DNA from: Nipponacmea schrenckii
Lineage: Eukaryota > Mollusca > Gastropoda > Lottiidae
Assembly (NCBI GenBank): GCA_030562195.1
Contig: CM060203.1
Span: forward strand, 9,686,208-9,750,207
Length of the DNA: 64,000 bases
Reading direction: 5' to 3'
In this document: one piece after another, positions 37,985 to 63,773 of the stretch
Position numbering within the stretch: the stretch's first letter is position 1
How the letters are laid out: each line of letters starts with the position of its first letter
The notes under the pieces: generated by a model
Told to the model about the DNA's origin: nothing
Database searches by the model: none
Seen by the model: the letters and a program-made list of their open reading frames with translations, nothing else
Program-made: the position numbers and the translations under genes

Positions 37985-40900
37985 GATTCTGAAAAGAAAC
38001 ACAAAAAATATTATTATTTATTTCAGCCTTTTATGAAACGTTTTATCTTGCATTCACATTCTGTAGATGATACATATTGCACAGTGTATTGTTAGTGTTG
38101 ACTAGCATGAGTTGTCCAGACAGGTGCCCAGATCCTGTTTACTTTGTAACAAACAACACACGTCTAAACACAAGGAAGATCAGTATCATACAACAGGAAA
38201 GTCACACTGAAGGCTTATTTCCAGTAATACATTAGACTTAATAAGTCGTTCTTCAGTTACTAATCGATATATTGATACAGATGGTTATATTTAATTTTGT
38301 ACTCAAAATACAAGCACGGATTTCTGCTGCTTTCAGGATCCATTTTTTAGGACTGGGCTAACAGTGGCAACGGCGGAACAAGTATAAATGCTTATAGTAT
38401 GTTATAAAATAAAAAACGCGTTCCAAATAGAGATGTTATAGATAATGACGAGGGCGATAACATATGTTTGGGCAGGCAATCAACAACATAGCTAACAGAA
38501 GATAACAAAAACAGGATATTTCAATTATCAATGGAACTGAACAAATACAAGACATCTGCTTTACATATTTTAGATAAGCGCTCCAATTGAAGAGAACACT
38601 CAAGTTGTATTAGAACCCGTGTTTCAATATAATACTTATATGGGGCTCTGAAAATTTTATATTACGACATTTTGTTAAAGTAAAGAGCATATTATTATAA
38701 TTGATGCTTACAAAATTGATTCGGCATAACATTAATTAGTCTGTTTGAATTTTCTCTAACTTATAAGGCTATGTTTTTCATTTGAAATAGTTTCAGGATG
38801 ATCTAAGAATAGCACTATTAACCAGATGAATAATATCCAAGCAATTAGCTTTCGTGGGTTAACTGATATCGCTTAAATGGTTTAAGTTTTAACATAGCCC
38901 AGACTATTCCTGTCTATATCCCCTGTCAGTGATGCAGGTCCGAGGGACTGACATTGAAAAAGCGTTTAGCCGTTTGGATGGGACAATAAACCGGGGCTCT
39001 TTGTGTTACGGGCTGTGCACGTTAAAGATCCATCGACAGTTGAAAATCACAAAAGAGTAGGCTAATGCCGCTTTCCTGGCAAAAGTTCCCTCATTGAACT
39101 CTGCATGGGTTTGCCCATCTTCATTTCATTTTCCTGTCTATAGTCTGGGACATATAAACTTTTCATTTCATTGAAATAAACCTACTACTTTATGTAGAAA
39201 TACACGTATGGAAAAAGGAAGTGAAATTGCTAGTAAGGCAATTTATACGCAGTTCTGTTACTTCTGAATACAAATTACCTTATATTCAAGTATCCCGATA
39301 ATGACGAACAACGGCCTCAGGTGTATATAAAACTGTAGAGCCACCTGGTTTGTATACCTGACTTTTTACACTTTCTGGACTAAGATGAGGTACATGATTG
39401 AACTGACTAAACAGACTGGTTGTTGATAAATATAATCTATACATCTTATGTATAATATATACATTATCAACTAGACTGTGTTCTGTGAGTTCATAAGCGC
39501 TGTTTACTCGGTTCCTCAGTTAATTCTTAAGGATGATAAAATACCATTCTAACTCAACTATGGTCTTCCTCATCAGTTTACATAGAATGATGGTATGGAC
39601 TGTTTAAAACAAAGACATCATAAGGTGACTGTTTGTCATATTAAAGATAACTTAACCAATAAAAAATGGCATCGGATGTTTAAGAAGATTCCGTATAAAA
39701 ATTGTGACGAAATGAAACAGATAATTATATACCTGGTTCAAATTATATCCTTACAATTCAAGTGCAATCAAAGATGACTTTTTTATCAGCCGTTTAAAGT
39801 GTTGCATAATTAAATATATTATAATAATAACATTAATACATATTACATTAAGCATTATAAAAAAAATGTAACAACACTTTGTGAAACGAATTACTAAAGT
39901 GTATCTAAACTTATTTTGAAAATGAACAATTTTGAAACTTTTTAGACTTTGATTCATATTCGATATGTACACATATTGAAGAAAAAAAGATCAAAATGAG
40001 ACTTTCCCATTGTTCGTTGACATATTTACTTTTTTATTGTAATACAGATATCTGCATGTGTTTGATATTTACTTTAAAACATGTTTGACGACTCTCTTTA
40101 TTTAATCTCTTAGGTGTGCATATTACACATTACTGCACAGTGTCATTGTGATTAATATTACATGTGCGAGATTAAAATACTATAAATAGGGCTATATATA
40201 TAGCTATTAATTTGTAATCTTTCCTTTAATATATCATTATGTCAATGTTCATTTTTATTTGAATGTGCATTCTTTTTTTTCTATGATGATATACTTTTGT
40301 GTATGTGTGTTTTACCGTTGTATTATCATCCATGTACTGTCATACACTTGTTGTAGTAGTAAATTAGATGTATTTCATACAGTTGGTGGATCGTAATGTT
40401 TTTCAAGCATTATAATAAAATGTTACATTTCATAATTCTAATAAATTAACTTAATGCTTACAAATATTCGTGTACATACAAAAGAAAGCGTGATTGAGAA
40501 GGTAATAAATCTTGCGATATCATTTGTAATAATGACAAGATTTAATACATAGCTTTAAATATTTTCATATTGAGTTTTGTTCAGACCACTTTCAATATTC
40601 GCAGCCATACGAAACTGGTAATTCCTGTGGTGTGGTGGCCCCTTTTTAAGATATTTGGTAACGAACACTGCATGACAGTTCATATTGTGATTTTATTGAT
40701 ATAAATTAATAAAAACAGAGAGAGATTAAGAGATTATCTGCTTTAGATAGGTATATTAGCCTTGACATTGCCTTTAATCACATGAACATCAAATTAAATT
40801 CGTTTGAAAGGTACATGTATGCCTACTAAAACAGGACAGAATTTTTTAAATCCAGAACAAGAGCGTGGATAAAAAGGGATTAAACAATACAAACATACAT

Positions 40901-43034
40901 TAAGTTCTACATTATAAATATGAAGGTTGCATATACATGTATACAATATAATTCAAATTGTTTTACAATTGATATATTCTAATTTTGGTTTGGATCAATA
41001 GTATTAAATTATTTAATTTTATTTATTGTCTTTCAATATGATTGAGCATACACTCATATATCATTACAGCAAAATAAGTTTTTCATTTTATATTTTGACG
41101 GCTAGGTGATATAAAATACATAAAGATACATGCATTATTTCATCTTAGTTGCTTCATTATCAAGTAATTATCCCATGCTATAAACCACAGTCTATTAATC
41201 ATGCGTTCTAAAATTAACTGGTCAGCCTATAAATCATTCTTTTATCATTAATCATGCTTTTAACAGAAAATACATCACCTATACAGGAAGCATGTGACAT
41301 TTTCATGACTTTCATTTTTAGTTTCTTGTGGCATGCTATAACACCGAGTTTTACTCTCTGATGCATTGCGTATTAAGTTCAGAAATAAGAATTGTTAACA
41401 GTTGGGATTGAATTGACTACCAGAACCAGAAATAGTAGCTTCTAAGGCACGCAAAAATCTACAAAATACAGACGTAACGGAAAAGGTTGAAATGGAAGCT
41501 CTAAATTTGACTCTTTTGTCTTTAGTTGTAATAAACGTATACTCCGCGGAATTAAACGATCCAGATGACCAACATTAAGACAATTTGCAATGTTTATGCA
41601 CATGTTCTGTCAAAAGGTTAGCAATATCAGTACATAAATTAAATATATGCGATTTTCACATCACTTAATACCCCATTATTTGGGCTTTCCAAATCATGTA
41701 GGATATATTCAAATGGAATTCATAAAAGGCACAAGATTTGTGACTATGAATTTACTCATGTGTTCTTCGATAAATTTGTGACAAAATTATTTCCTAATCG
41801 CGATGATTTCCTTTGACGACATTTTATTATAGATAATATATTATATAGATCCAATTTCTTGTTTCTATGGTAACTGTAAACATACTTTATTTGAATGTGA
41901 CAGAGATAAGGCAATGTAAATGAATGGATTGAATATTCTCGAAACTGCATCAACAGGTAAGCTACTGCGGAATCTTGTGAAAATGATTAACATCTTAAAG
42001 AATTGTTGATACAGTAGAAAATAAAAAATACTGTATGTGTCAGAACACTACATTTGGAAAACACAACACCAAATTGACCTCTTCTGTCCCCACCCTAAAT
42101 CCAATATTGGCAATGTTACCCAAGTGAAGTTGAAACATTTCCTTATTAGATAACCTATAAATTCAATAATTATATTAAAGTTTTTATATCCGATCAACAT
42201 GTTCTATACTCCTAGCATGAAGCGTGTTTCCAACCAGCTCCACGGCAACACAAACTAATAAATTTACATGTTAGATACTAAAGGTATAAAGTTGCTATCT
42301 GAATAAAATAAACTCTTGCGCAAATTTTCTTTAAATATTGTAATATTCATATAAATGTTTTGAGGAATTCTTTTATTATGCCTTGAAAACGATGAAATAC
42401 ATTAGAATATATAATTGTTATTACTAAATAAAACATAATGAAATCATAATGAAATACTTCAAATTAAAATTTAAAATTGAAACTTACATGTAAAAGGATG
42501 TACTATAATTTTGATACTAGTTGTCGGTATGCACACTGTACACCAGTTATTTTGTAAGATTTGTATCCTTGTTTCGATTTGATAAATTTTACTAACGTTT
42601 ACCGAGTCACGTAGTCACAGACTATTAGTGTACAGTTCTCCAATAGGAAGAATTATTCGACCGACCTTGATCAAGGTGAATTGAAAGACAAAATTAATGG
42701 TCTTTCTTGATAATGAATATTAATATCTAATACGGATTATTATAAAAATGTTAAGCATTGATAAAATATATTTTCATTAAAATGGCTTCAAAAAAGCCTT
42801 CAAATCAGATTTAAATCTATTTCTAAACCTTAACACGTGATTTGACGGTTTAGTTGAAATGTTATATTCTTTATCAAATTTCGACGAATTTAGTCGAGGA
42901 AGAGATTCAAAATGGCTGTATATTAGTTTCGTGCGTGGTATTTCCATGTACAAAACATAGGAAGTTTCTTATGGTAGTTTACGCTACGGTCCCTTCTTGT
43001 TCTTTCCTCTTTTTGCAAATTTATTTGAGAGTAT
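37985..43034. other. Gene desert with a SINE-like relic
   Basis: No convincing coding exon was found on either strand. A SINE-like element lies at about 38925-39125 (separate entry). Around 41860-41960 the plus strand reads CFYGNCKHTLFECDRD, faintly like the zinc-knuckle end of a LINE, but it is too short to call. Otherwise the sequence is AT-rich and featureless to the eye. Confidence 0.4.
38925..39125 (+). repeat. SINE-like dispersed element
   Basis: It contains GTCAGTGATGCAGGTCCGAG, then GTTTGGATGGGACAATAAAC, CGGGGCTCTTTG and GTGCACGTTAAAGATCC. This word order is like the conserved 3' domain of metazoan tRNA-derived SINEs (GGATGGGAC...AAACCGAGGTCCC...CACGTTAAAGAACCC). A truncated relative is at 11038-11112. 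It encodes no protein. The family attribution is from memory of such elements and was not searched. Confidence 0.55.
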
Positions 43035-44425
43035 ACTCATAAGTGGTGTTTAACCCCGGTGCGCATTATGCTCGAGTTTGTAACATTTAATTATATTTGA
43101 GCGTGTCTTATTAACTGCGTACAGTATACCAGAGAGTGTGTACTATTTACTAGTTCACATTATACTCGATAGTGTACTATTAAATTTCGAGTATTGTCCT
43201 AATATCCTTAATGATTTAAACTGACAATTATTATCATGATTCAAAAAGTCTTTGACCTAGAACTTGTCAAACTAAAACTTAACTAATATGTATTCAAATC
43301 AGCTTAACATAATGGCGATGAGGACTTAAGATTGAACAGTGGATTTTGGTGTATTTAGTAAAAGCAGTAAAGTAAACAAAAAAGGTTCAAATTTTACCCA
43401 GTAATGATCATTTTAGTTCGGGGAGGGGTGGGGGCGGCCAGCAGCCCATACAGTCCTTAAGCGCATTGTTGCGCATTATACTAGAGAGTGAACCATTAAC
43501 TGTTCACTGTTAACAACTGGTCCGCGTTATACTCGAGTATGCACTGTTAACATGTTCGCATTAAACTCAAGTGTGTAGTAATACCTATGCACATTATACT
43601 CGAGTGTGCACTGTTAATTTGTTCGCATTATACTCGAGTGTGCACTGTTAACTGGTGCGTATAGTGTTTATTATACATTGGTGATCCGCATTGTACGTAA
43701 GTGTGTACTGTTAACTTGTTCGCATTATACTTGTGTACTAAACAAAAAATGGTCAAATTTGGCCGAGTTATGACCATTTTAGTTTAGCGGAGGGGTGGGG
43801 GCGGCCAGCAGACCATACGGTCCTTTAGGGCTTTGTTGCGCATTATACTAGAGAGTGAACCATTGACTATTAATTAGTGCACATTATACTCGAGTATGTA
43901 CTGTTAACTTGTTCGCATTATACTCGAGTATGTACTGTTAACTTGTTCGCATTAAACTCAAGTGTGTAGTAATACCTATGCGCATTATACTTGAGCGTGC
44001 ACGGTTAACTGGTGCGTATTATAGTACTCGAGTTGGTTTATTAACTGGTGCACATTATACTCGAGTATGTACTATTTAGCGGTGTGCATTACACTGGAAT
44101 ATGAACTATTATTATGCGTATTTCGCTCGACTGTGTACTATTAATTCGTGCGAATTGTAATCGAGTGTGTAGCCTACAATTAAATGGTGCGTAATATAAT
44201 CGAGTGTGTACTACTAACTGGTGCACACTATTCTAGAGTGTGTACTTTTTGCCATGTGCATTATACTTGAGTGTGTAGCCTACTATTAAATTCTGCGCCT
44301 AATTAATACTTGAGTATGTTTCACTAATAAGTGCACATTACATTTCAGTGTGTACTGTTAACTGGTGCTCACTATACTCGAGCGTACTATACATTGCGCA
44401 TTATGGTCGACTTCGTACTTTTAAC
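43035..44425. repeat. Satellite-like tandem array, 34-36 bp unit with CTCGAG core and higher-order structure
   Basis: Dozens of imperfect units near GCGCATTATACTCGAGTGTG followed by TACTGTTAACTGGT run across the block. CTCGAG and GTTAAC recur at regular spacing. Two copies of a non-unit segment (about 43372-43500 and 43738-43866) share AAACAAAAAA, GGAGGGGTGGGGGCGGCCAG and CATTATACTAGAGAGTGAACC, which shows a higher-order repeat of about 366 bp. Single strands could form AGTATAATGCG hairpins only weakly; no ORF is conserved. Confidence 0.9.
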
Positions 44426-44439
44426 CATGAGCATTATAA

Positions 44440-44745
44440 AGAAAAAGAAAGAAACAACTATATTTTACAAGGATAACAACTAAGGTTCAGAAGTCCGCCG
44501 TGACAGGGATCCTTTCTACCAGCTGGTCCTTGGCCAAACCTCTTGGCATTGATTTTTCCCGAATTATCCGTACCCATTTACAGCTGGGTGGACTGGAATT
44601 ATGAGTGAAGATGACTTATTCAAGGTCATCGGACTTTCACACACCGATCGAAATTAGACATTTTCAACGTATCCAAACAAATGACGTCATGACGTTAAGA
44701 ACAAACGCATCACTGTGAGTAAAGTACATGTACTTGATTTTCTAC
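44440..44745. mobile_element. Probable dispersed element inserted in the CTCGAG satellite
   Basis: The tandem array stops near 44425 and resumes near 44750. The interruption holds CTGGTCCTTGGCCAAACCTC, GTACCCATTTACAGCTGGGTGGACTGG-type words and TTATTCAAGGTCATCGGACTTTCACACACCGATCG-type words. These resemble a degenerate non-autonomous invertebrate repeat (general recollection). No protein is encoded. An inserted element is the simplest reading. Confidence 0.5.
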
Positions 44746-44749
44746 AATG

Positions 44750-44985
44750 AACTTGCGTGCATTATACTCAAGTATGTACTATTAGATGTTGCGCATTATT
44801 CTCTAATATCTACTATCAACCAGTGTAAATTATATACTGACTGGCGAGCAATATACTCCAGTTTGAACTACACACTGGTGCGAATTACACTCCAGTGTGC
44901 ACTATCAAATGTGCGCATTCTACATGGGAGTATTCTAATCATATTAGAGAGCTTTCAGGTACTTTAAATGGTGCTCGTCTTACTT
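44750..44985. repeat. Right-hand remainder of the CTCGAG satellite
   Basis: Further diverged copies of the same unit (GTGCATTATACTCAAGTATG, GTGCGAATTACACTCCAGTG and others) follow the insertion and then fade out by about 44985. Confidence 0.75.
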
Positions 44986-45871
44986 TTTTAACCATTAAAT
45001 TGTTCGCTTATGCTATATACTATATTAAGTCTGCCAACTATATGTACCCACCGTCTCGAGAAACAATCTAGTTTCAATACCAAAGTCTAATTAACGAAAG
45101 CTCTACAACTAGATAAGGTTTATAAATTTATACACATATCTACACAATCATACTGTTATATTTAAAATCAAACGTAAAATTACCAAGATAGTTTTTTTTA
45201 TGGAAAACTGTTGTAATATTTTCAAAGTGATCCTTATCATATAACTGATATACAATACATCTTCAGAACATTATTGTACTTATTTGAGTATTACATGGAT
45301 TCACACTTTTTAAAGTCAAACATCGATTTAGATATTAAAAAATAAAACGGGGATCACACTAAGAATGACAACTATCATTGTACCACAAAAAAATTGATTC
45401 AGATTAAGTACGAAAATATAATTGAACAAACATAAGAGTGCATAAATATCAAAAGTATATTTCAGTACTTTTCTCACACAGAGTCTAACATGAGACTGGA
45501 TTCCAGCTGAGATATCTTGACCAACTATAGTATAAACATGTGATGAATAGAATGAATAAAGTTTTTATATAACTTAACGTGGGGTGTATGATTCAGATCT
45601 GTAATTTCAACCCAACTACATATAGGATGAAATTCAGCATAAGAGTTTATAAGAATGTAAACATGATTTTGGTAGTTTTAACCATGTTTCATCAATATTA
45701 ACTCATAACACCTTCCATAATAGAGCTAAAACTTAATGACTTATTGTTATCTTTAACAGCAAAAACTCTGATAATTCCAATTAGTTGTACACTAAATAGG
45801 TCTTCCAGCACAATCAGACAATATTCTTATGTCTTCAAATATTGTAAATTGTTCTAATAAAGTATGAAAGC
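44986..45871. other. 3' flank of DHX8
   Basis: AT-rich sequence between the satellite and the last helicase exon. It should contain the helicase 3' untranslated region on the minus strand. No coding exon or repeat is recognised. Confidence 0.4.
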
Positions 45872-56126
<10,255 letters not shown>

Positions 56127-58070
56127 TGTGAATAACTTTGCTCTATAGAATCTAAATGGATTATAAAATATTGCTGAATTATTATTTTATATCTCTTCAA
56201 TTTCCGTTTTTTTTTAAAATAGTTATTTAACTGTAAGAACTGTCTATTTGATTGATCTCAAGCCACTTGATCCCTCCTTATACTTGTATGGACTGGAATA
56301 TGAACTATAATATAACAATAATAGGTCATAGACCATAGAACTTATTACTCGACATTACTAGAACAGTAGATGAATAGATTGTGCCATAACAAGTTGTTAC
56401 TTTTACTATATGTATTAAATTTATACAGTTAAAAACTGAGAAGCTACTTTGCAAACTTATAGTACCTGATAAGGACAAAAAATAAGCTAGAACTAATGGA
56501 GATTTTTCTAATTTCTCACGAATAACGTTGTTTTCATGTTTTCGATTAGACTACAGTTGTTTATTTCCGGTTACTCTTTTTAAACTTTGAAGACTGGAGA
56601 GTTTGAGGATTTACGTCCCTTTAATAACTCTTTACAGTAAGAGAGTGGGAGGAACAAAAGGCCTTCCATTCTAAACAAAACTTTTTTTTGTTTACCCTGA
56701 ACTGTCAAAATCAGAATTTCTACACCCTTTTTAAGACTTGGATCGATAATTTCAGTTCATCGACAGTAGTAAACTAAAATGAGAAAGGTCAGGTAGGTCC
56801 ATTTGAGATTTAAATTCTTTCTATTCAATGTGAGCGAAATTAACAAACCAGGACTTATTGAATAATTGATCAATACAAAGTCATTCTTAGTTTACCACTA
56901 TCACTATCAGTCATGAATTAATATGAATTAAGGCATGTCCTTGAATACGAGCGCAGATTAGACCTATTGATAATAATGACAATAATGAATAACAAAATTC
57001 AAAGGTTTGTAAGCTTATGTAGTTCTAATGCAAATTACTTCTACAAATTCACACTATAACTGTAAGGTTTTTGCCGGCCTCTTCTGGATATTAATTGTTA
57101 TCAATGAATTTGTACACATTTTGTTGTTAAATTCCTGATGCTGATTTAAATTTTTTTTATTTGCGTTATTGGACCTTTTGTGACCTTTAGATACCTTAAC
57201 ACAAAAACGTCCCCTGGCCTGGTTTTTTACTTCCAAGTTTCAGATTCCTGAGAAAACATACTTAATCACTATGTGATTTCCATACACGTTATCTGTGCTT
57301 ATTCACGACTCTTTTTTGGTAATTTTTAACCTCCTAATGCACAGCTCATAACATAAATTACGTCATTATTAATGAATAAATGAATATGATGTCACCAAAT
57401 GCCGTAATCAACGTAATTTTGACTGCAAGGGATGACTCCCTATATGAGATGAACTCGTCTATGAAAATGGTGCCTAGAATATTCAGGAAAATTTGAAATA
57501 AATTATAAGATGTTTTTATTTGGTATGAAACAACTATTTCTGTGTTTGAGAAAGAATTTTTATCAAAAATTCCAGAATTTTTACTCCCAGACTACCCTTA
57601 CTGACCGAACCTACATGTAGGTGTAAAACATCATGGCTGCTCCCTTAAGACACCATCTTGTTTTTCACTTTTTTTACTACTCATGGGGAATAATTTTTTC
57701 TGAAACATAAAGATGGATATACATGTTATAATTAGAGCTTTATTTCATCAACTTGTTTAGAAAATTAAGATTCCAGACATTGGCTAATGTAATGCTATCT
57801 CATCCTGTTTCTTTATAATATGATATACTTACAGTTTAGATATCCAATAATGTTATCAAGAAATGGGTTTAACATGTCACGCTTTAGTTAGTTTAAAGTC
57901 ATTGTTTATGGGACTGTAATAGAAAAAAGAGATTAGAGTGGAAAAGAAAAATAAACAGATATGTATTTTTGTACAGCTGGAACAGAAGACTCTCAATTAT
58001 TCTTGTACCGGTAATGCTGAAAAGTAAGGTACAGAAACACAAAAACAATGTAACAGTTTGATATTTTTAC
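56127..58070. other. Upstream region of DHX8, no other gene recognised
   Basis: This should contain the helicase promoter and untranslated leader; the sequence near 56500-56600 is a plausible start region but no TATA box is evident. AT-rich to about 58070, with no further coding exon or RNA gene recognised. Confidence 0.4.
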
Positions 58071-58077
58071 ACATAAA

Positions 58078-58666
58078 TATACAAGGGTTACATCTTTTGA
58101 TACTTTTTATATATTATAATATACAAGGGTTACATCTTTTGATACTTTTTATATATTATAATATACAAGGGTTACCTCTTGTGATACTTTTTATATATTT
58201 TACAATCCACGGTTTTATTTTACTTTGATGTCCACCACGATTATTTCAAGTATTAACCTGTGGACGAATCTATCAAAAAAGGGGGTTAATAGTAAAAAAG
58301 AAACATAGTTTACCTTGGATTGTAAGTTAGATATAGACCTCAAATCCCTCGGTTAATATTCGAAAAAAAAATGTCTCGGGCAAGCCCTCAACATTATTTC
58401 GAATATTAACCTTGTATGGGTCTATATCTTATACATATTATACAAGGGTTACCACTTGTGATACTTTTTATATATTATAATATACAAGGGTTACCTCTTG
58501 TGATAATTCTTATATATTATAATATACAAGGGTTACATCTTGTGATATTTTTTATATTATATTATAATTTACTAGGGTTACCTCTTGTGATACTTTTTAT
58601 ATATTATAATATACAAGGGTTACCTCTTGTGATCCTTCTTATATATTATAATATACAAGGGTTACT
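58078..58666 (+). repeat. 42 bp minisatellite in two blocks flanking a palindrome
   Basis: Units near AATATACAAGGGTTACCTCT followed by TGTGATACTTTTTATATATTAT repeat about three times at 58078-58200 and about six times at 58430-58666, with few changes. The unit is 42 bp, a multiple of three, so the right block stays open in one frame as a 14-residue repeat. This is a by-product of the period and not evidence of a protein. Confidence 0.9.
58329..58429. repeat. Inverted repeat (hairpin) inside the minisatellite
   Basis: AGATATAGACC (58329-58339) pairs with GGTCTATATCT (58419-58429), and GGTTAATATTCGAA (58351-58364) pairs with TTCGAATATTAACC (58398-58411). The two nested stems give an arm of about 36 bp around a loop of about 33 bases. 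It lies between the two minisatellite blocks and looks like a small palindromic insertion. Confidence 0.85.
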
Positions 58667-61082
58667 GTGATGTTGTGATTGTGAATGCACTATGAAGTGT
58701 GTGGTAACGGTCAATAACGAAGACTTAGACAATGTTAATCATATTGTTCAAGTCTATCACCTTGTTATGATATATTGGTGCCATTAATCTATGGTGGATA
58801 AGATGCAAACAAACCCAGGTGACTTGTAAAGGCTTACAGATCATGTTCTGATATGAGAATGATAGCTTATGAAATTCCTTCTAATATATCATGTCCTGTT
58901 TACAATCAGATTAAAAATCAAGAACACATTAAAACCAGTATTATTGATTCAGCATTTCAAAAGTAAAATTTGTAGGATGCAAGTTAATGTATTTTTTTCC
59001 TGTCACATGTACATGTTTTTTTTATTGAAAGTTTCACACATGACAACAGGATGTTGGTTTAAGTTATATCAGCTGCAAAGTTTATGTCTGGTGATGTCAC
59101 ATCGTGAAATACTTTAATTTGTAAATTAACTAAGTAAAACAAAAACCTTGGAAATGCCTTTATTTCATTGTTTATTTAATTCTCAAACTCACTATTCTTT
59201 TAACAAACCAAATAACTTTCGTGTTATATTCATCGAACCTTTGTTCCACTTTTAAAATTTTTAAGTAAGTAAATGGTTTTATTTGAATAACTATCATGAC
59301 TTTTTTTAATAGAATCACATATTAAGTTTATATATAATGTAGCTAATTGATTTTACTATATGGAATTTAATATGGAAAAATCTGGTTGCTAAGGAAACAT
59401 CCTGACACTTAGTCTAAGTATGATAGTAGTTTGGAAGTGAAAAACTTGTAATTTATAACATCAAACATATAAACTGATTTGATATTAAAGTAAGTGTAAA
59501 TTTATGAATTCTGTACAATATCCAACATAAGTATTCCTTTCAGATGAAATTATTAAGAAATCAATCTGAAAATACAGCAATAATATTCATTTAAAAAAAG
59601 AAAAAAGAAAGATTTAAAGATAAATGTAGAAATGTAGATGAAATATGATTTTATCACAGTTCTGTTGATGAATCATAAAACAGGTACATATAAACAATTT
59701 TTGCACTGGTTAATAAGTATGTGAATTAGGTCATGTATCCATGCATGGTTTGAATAAAATAACATAGGCCTACCATCCATTGAAGTTTTACAATGGATGG
59801 AAAAGGGCATGAAATTGCTCCAAATAACTTAACTTGACTGCAATTTAGTAGTAGGGCATATTTTTGCAAGATTTTTTGTTATTCATAATCCTTATCTGTT
59901 GGCCAATTTAAAAGAGGTGCAAGGGATTAAATGAATTAATATGCGTTTAATGATAGTTGTGTGATAAATAGAGAATCTCATTCACAATTATTAATGATAT
60001 TTAAGTTTAGTTATGTTATATAGTTAATTCACAACAAAGTTTTTTTATCAATTTCGTGATAAAACCAGATAATAATTTTGAGATGACCAAATCCCTATAT
60101 TTTTCAGTATCATATGAAATCCATTGACTAAATAAATGTAAAGACTATACAGAAAGTACCAGGTAATAAATCTACACATTATTTAAACAGAGCATGGCAT
60201 GCATGTTCTTGTTATTGAATATTTCCACTTGTTTTTAACAACAGTAGATATAATATTAAGTAACAAGTTTATATAATTATAACATTATTTACAAATAATA
60301 AATCACTATTATGTGAATAAAAAAGATTTGTCACTAAAAAGAAAATGTGTTTGATATCCTAGGTTAGGTTATTTTAAATGTTGTTGATGGTTTCAATTTA
60401 AAAAGACACATCATATATGGTTGTATAAATTATGTTGTGAATATACTTGAATTGGCAATTTTCTAATCCCTCTAATTAGATAAAAATTAGATTTTTCAGT
60501 TTATGTGTATTTGAATCTTGTAAAGAAATTATTCAGAAAAGATGATATGCTTTAGAAGTTTAAATATATTCATAATAAACTGTACAGTTGTATAAATCTA
60601 ATTGTTTTTTTTAAACACAATCAGCATTTTTGCTCTTATACTATATGAACCTTGTGTTCATGGTCTTTTAAAAAGTGTACAAAGACAATATCATTTTGTT
60701 TGTTTTATGTGGCGTTTCATATGATATCTGATGCTATTTTCTTTGTTCTTGTAGAATTTTATAGGATCCAACACAACCCCTGCAATTCCCTTTAGAAAAT
60801 AAATTAATTCTGTTATAATGCTTATGATGATTTCTCAATAGCATTCATTTGATTATGACTTGAAGAGTTTTTGGTGACTGTTCAATTTTTCCATGTTGTT
60901 ATGGATTTCAGATTTTATTTTACTTTATTATGTGGTTTATATATGGATTGCAGACATTTCTGTATAACTTTTTGTAAAAGTCAATAAACCATGTATTTAT
61001 AATACAAGTATAAGCCATTGTTCATTGTTAAAAGTCTTATCTATTTCAGAACAATGTAAAAGGTGTATAGATTATTGGCACC
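58667..61082. other. Upstream region of the class III myosin gene
   Basis: AT-rich sequence with no recognised coding exon. Untranslated exons and the promoter of the kinase gene are expected here but not resolved. An acceptor-like sequence TTATCTATTTCAG at about 61039-61051 just before the first coding exon suggests an upstream non-coding exon. Confidence 0.4.

Positions 61083-63773
<2,691 letters not shown>

Noticed and set aside
41700..41990. CFYGNCKHTLFECDRD-like stretch suggesting a LINE C-terminal zinc knuckle
   Set aside because: Too short, interrupted by stops, and with no other LINE segment nearby in the same orientation.
58416..58670. 84-codon open frame of hydrophobic 14-residue repeats
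   Set aside because: It is created by a 42 bp minisatellite whose period is a multiple of three. There is no homology, splice context or start context.
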